NCBI RefSeq assembly: GCF_001468065.1
Contig: NZ_LNYZ01000001.1
Coordinates: 124,001 to 188,000 of the forward strand
Origin: Legionella steigerwaltii
GTDB taxonomy: Bacteria; Pseudomonadota; Gammaproteobacteria; Legionellales; Legionellaceae
DNA: 64,000 nucleotides
Direction of reading: 5' to 3'
The position numbers were made by a program, and so were the translations under genes. Within the stretch, counting starts at the first letter, position 1. Each line of letters starts with the position of its first letter. Shown here in pieces: positions 63,184 through 64,000 of this stretch. The notes beneath the pieces were generated by a model that was not told the DNA's origin, did no database searches, and saw only the letters and a list, made by a program, of their open reading frames with translations.

Positions 63184-63333
63184 AGGTACCCTTTGAAGAA
63201 CAGTCAACAGCTCAACGCTGTTTCACTCATTAAATTAATTAAATTTATAAGGGGCGAATTATGATGCAGAATGTTGAAAAAAACACTATTAAAACAGTAT
63301 TTTTTGTAAAATTGTTCAATAATGGATTCAATG

Positions 63334-63359
63334 CAGGTTGAATTTTAAAATCCAACCTG
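63334..63359 (-). terminator. Hairpin after the ETF-QO gene
   Basis: CAGGTTG (63334-63340) pairs with CAACCTG (63353-63359) and the AT-rich centre extends the stem. It lies nine bases downstream of the etf-QO stop on the minus strand, with only a short T-rich tail. Confidence 0.5.
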
Positions 63360-63367
63360 TTTGATCG

Positions 63368-64000
63368 TTACATACCAGAATAATTAGGTCCGCCACCGCC
63401 TTCAGGTGCATGCCAGACAATATTTTGTCGCGGGTCTTTGATATCACAGGTTTTACAATGAATGCAATTTTGAGCATTGATTTGTAATCTAGGACCCTGT
63501 TCTTCTTCGATAATTTCATATACTCCTGCAGGACAATATCGGCCTTCAGGGAATGCATAGGTTTTTAAATTGACGTCAATTGCCAATAAAGGTTTTTTCA
63601 ATACGAGATGGCAGGGTTGATTTTCTTCATGATAGGTATTTGATAAAAAGACAGATGAAAGTCTATCAAAAGTGAGAACTCCATCAGGTTTAGGGTAATC
63701 TATTTTCTTGGCTTTACTTGCTGGAATCAATGTATTGTGATCCGCATGATTGGTTAGGGTCCATGGAGAATGGCCACGTGTAATATAAGTTTCGAGCGCT
63801 GCATTGAGCAAACCTGGAATCAAGCCGTATTTAAATCCTGGTCGTATGTTACGTACTGAGTGAAGTTCTTGATCCAGCCAAGAATTTTTGACTTTTTGAG
63901 AATAAGTGAATAATTCAAATTGGGAAGGGTTTTCTTGCTGTAATGCGTCGAAGCATGCTTCCGCTGCAAGCATGCCTGATTGCATTGCTGTATGTATTCC
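63368..64000 (-). CDS. Electron transfer flavoprotein-ubiquinone oxidoreductase, C-terminal part
   Basis: Edge-truncated: the frame enters from the right edge as GIHTAMQSGMLAAEACFDAL and ends at 63368, giving 210 residues. ETF-QO passes electrons from ETF (fatty acid and amino acid oxidation) to ubiquinone at the inner membrane. The visible part contains the end of the FAD domain (AMQSGMLAAEA), the ubiquinone-binding part, and the C-terminal [4Fe-4S] motif NCIHCKTCDIKDP followed by the end signature VWHAPEGGGGPNYSGM. The four cluster cysteines are present. The catalytic N-terminal half lies beyond the window. Confidence 0.95.
   Translation of the reverse strand, partial: GIHTAMQSGMLAAEACFDALQQENPSQFELFTYSQKVKNSWLDQELHSVRNIRPGFKYGLIPGLLNAALETYITRGHSPWTLTNHADHNTLIPASKAKKIDYPKPDGVLTFDRLSSVFLSNTYHEENQPCHLVLKKPLLAIDVNLKTYAFPEGRYCPAGVYEIIEEEQGPRLQINAQNCIHCKTCDIKDPRQNIVWHAPEGGGGPNYSGM

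Overview
The window is AT-rich gammaproteobacterial DNA that reads as a chromosomal segment of a Legionella species, probably not L. pneumophila itself. The evidence is a bifunctional aspartokinase/diaminopimelate decarboxylase, a CqsS/LqsS-type sensor kinase, a fliM-to-motB flagellar block with no chemotaxis genes inside it, and several unrecognised proteins of the kind that Dot/Icm effectors often are. No rRNA, tRNA, CRISPR array, integrase or transposase gene was seen.

Layout. 1-18.1 kb: an edge-truncated gene, a stand-alone LysA-like decarboxylase, two small membrane paralogues, CsiV, an Mrp/ApbC ATPase, an AddA/RecB-like helicase-nuclease, the LysAC fusion, a FadL-type porin, a small exported protein, HemB, and TamA-TamB. 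18.4-24.4 kb: a pentapeptide-like/class I amidotransferase fusion, MutS, and an orphan CqsS/LqsS-like kinase. 24.5-30.1 kb: a heme-oxygenase-fold diiron-type protein, divergent from a glutamine synthetase-like / aldehyde dehydrogenase / iron alcohol dehydrogenase / glutamine amidotransferase operon that looks like a gamma-glutamylation route for an amino alcohol or polyamine. 30.3-36.6 kb: a small lipoprotein, then the conserved pncC-recA-recX-alaS order, then mscL. 36.8-38.8 kb: a DprE1/DprE2-like epimerase pair. 39.3-51.1 kb: a flagellar operon, fliM-N-O-P-Q-R-flhB-flhA and flhF-flhG-fliA-motA-motB-DUF2802, with a sigma-54-type promoter before fliM. 51.3-53.9 kb: prfB, with its programmed +1 frameshift, and lysS. 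54.1-63.2 kb: an accessory stretch of unknown proteins. One of them has all the motifs of the endonuclease/exonuclease/phosphatase (inositol 5-phosphatase-like) fold; others are a TPR protein, a protein with a kinase-like glycine loop and a multi-spanning membrane protein. The stretch also holds a methyltransferase, a broken P-loop kinase gene and a divergent PNPOx flavoprotein. The right edge cuts the etf-QO gene.

A family of long palindromes (arms beginning GTAGCCTGGGTGCAGCG, about 60-95 bp each) is scattered between genes. About thirteen full, partial or decayed copies are present. One half-copy is translated as part of the FliP leader, and another copy supplies the stop codon of a gene. 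Many start codons here were moved inward from the longest open frame on the basis of ribosome binding sites, promoter position or homology; these are inferences and are marked as such.
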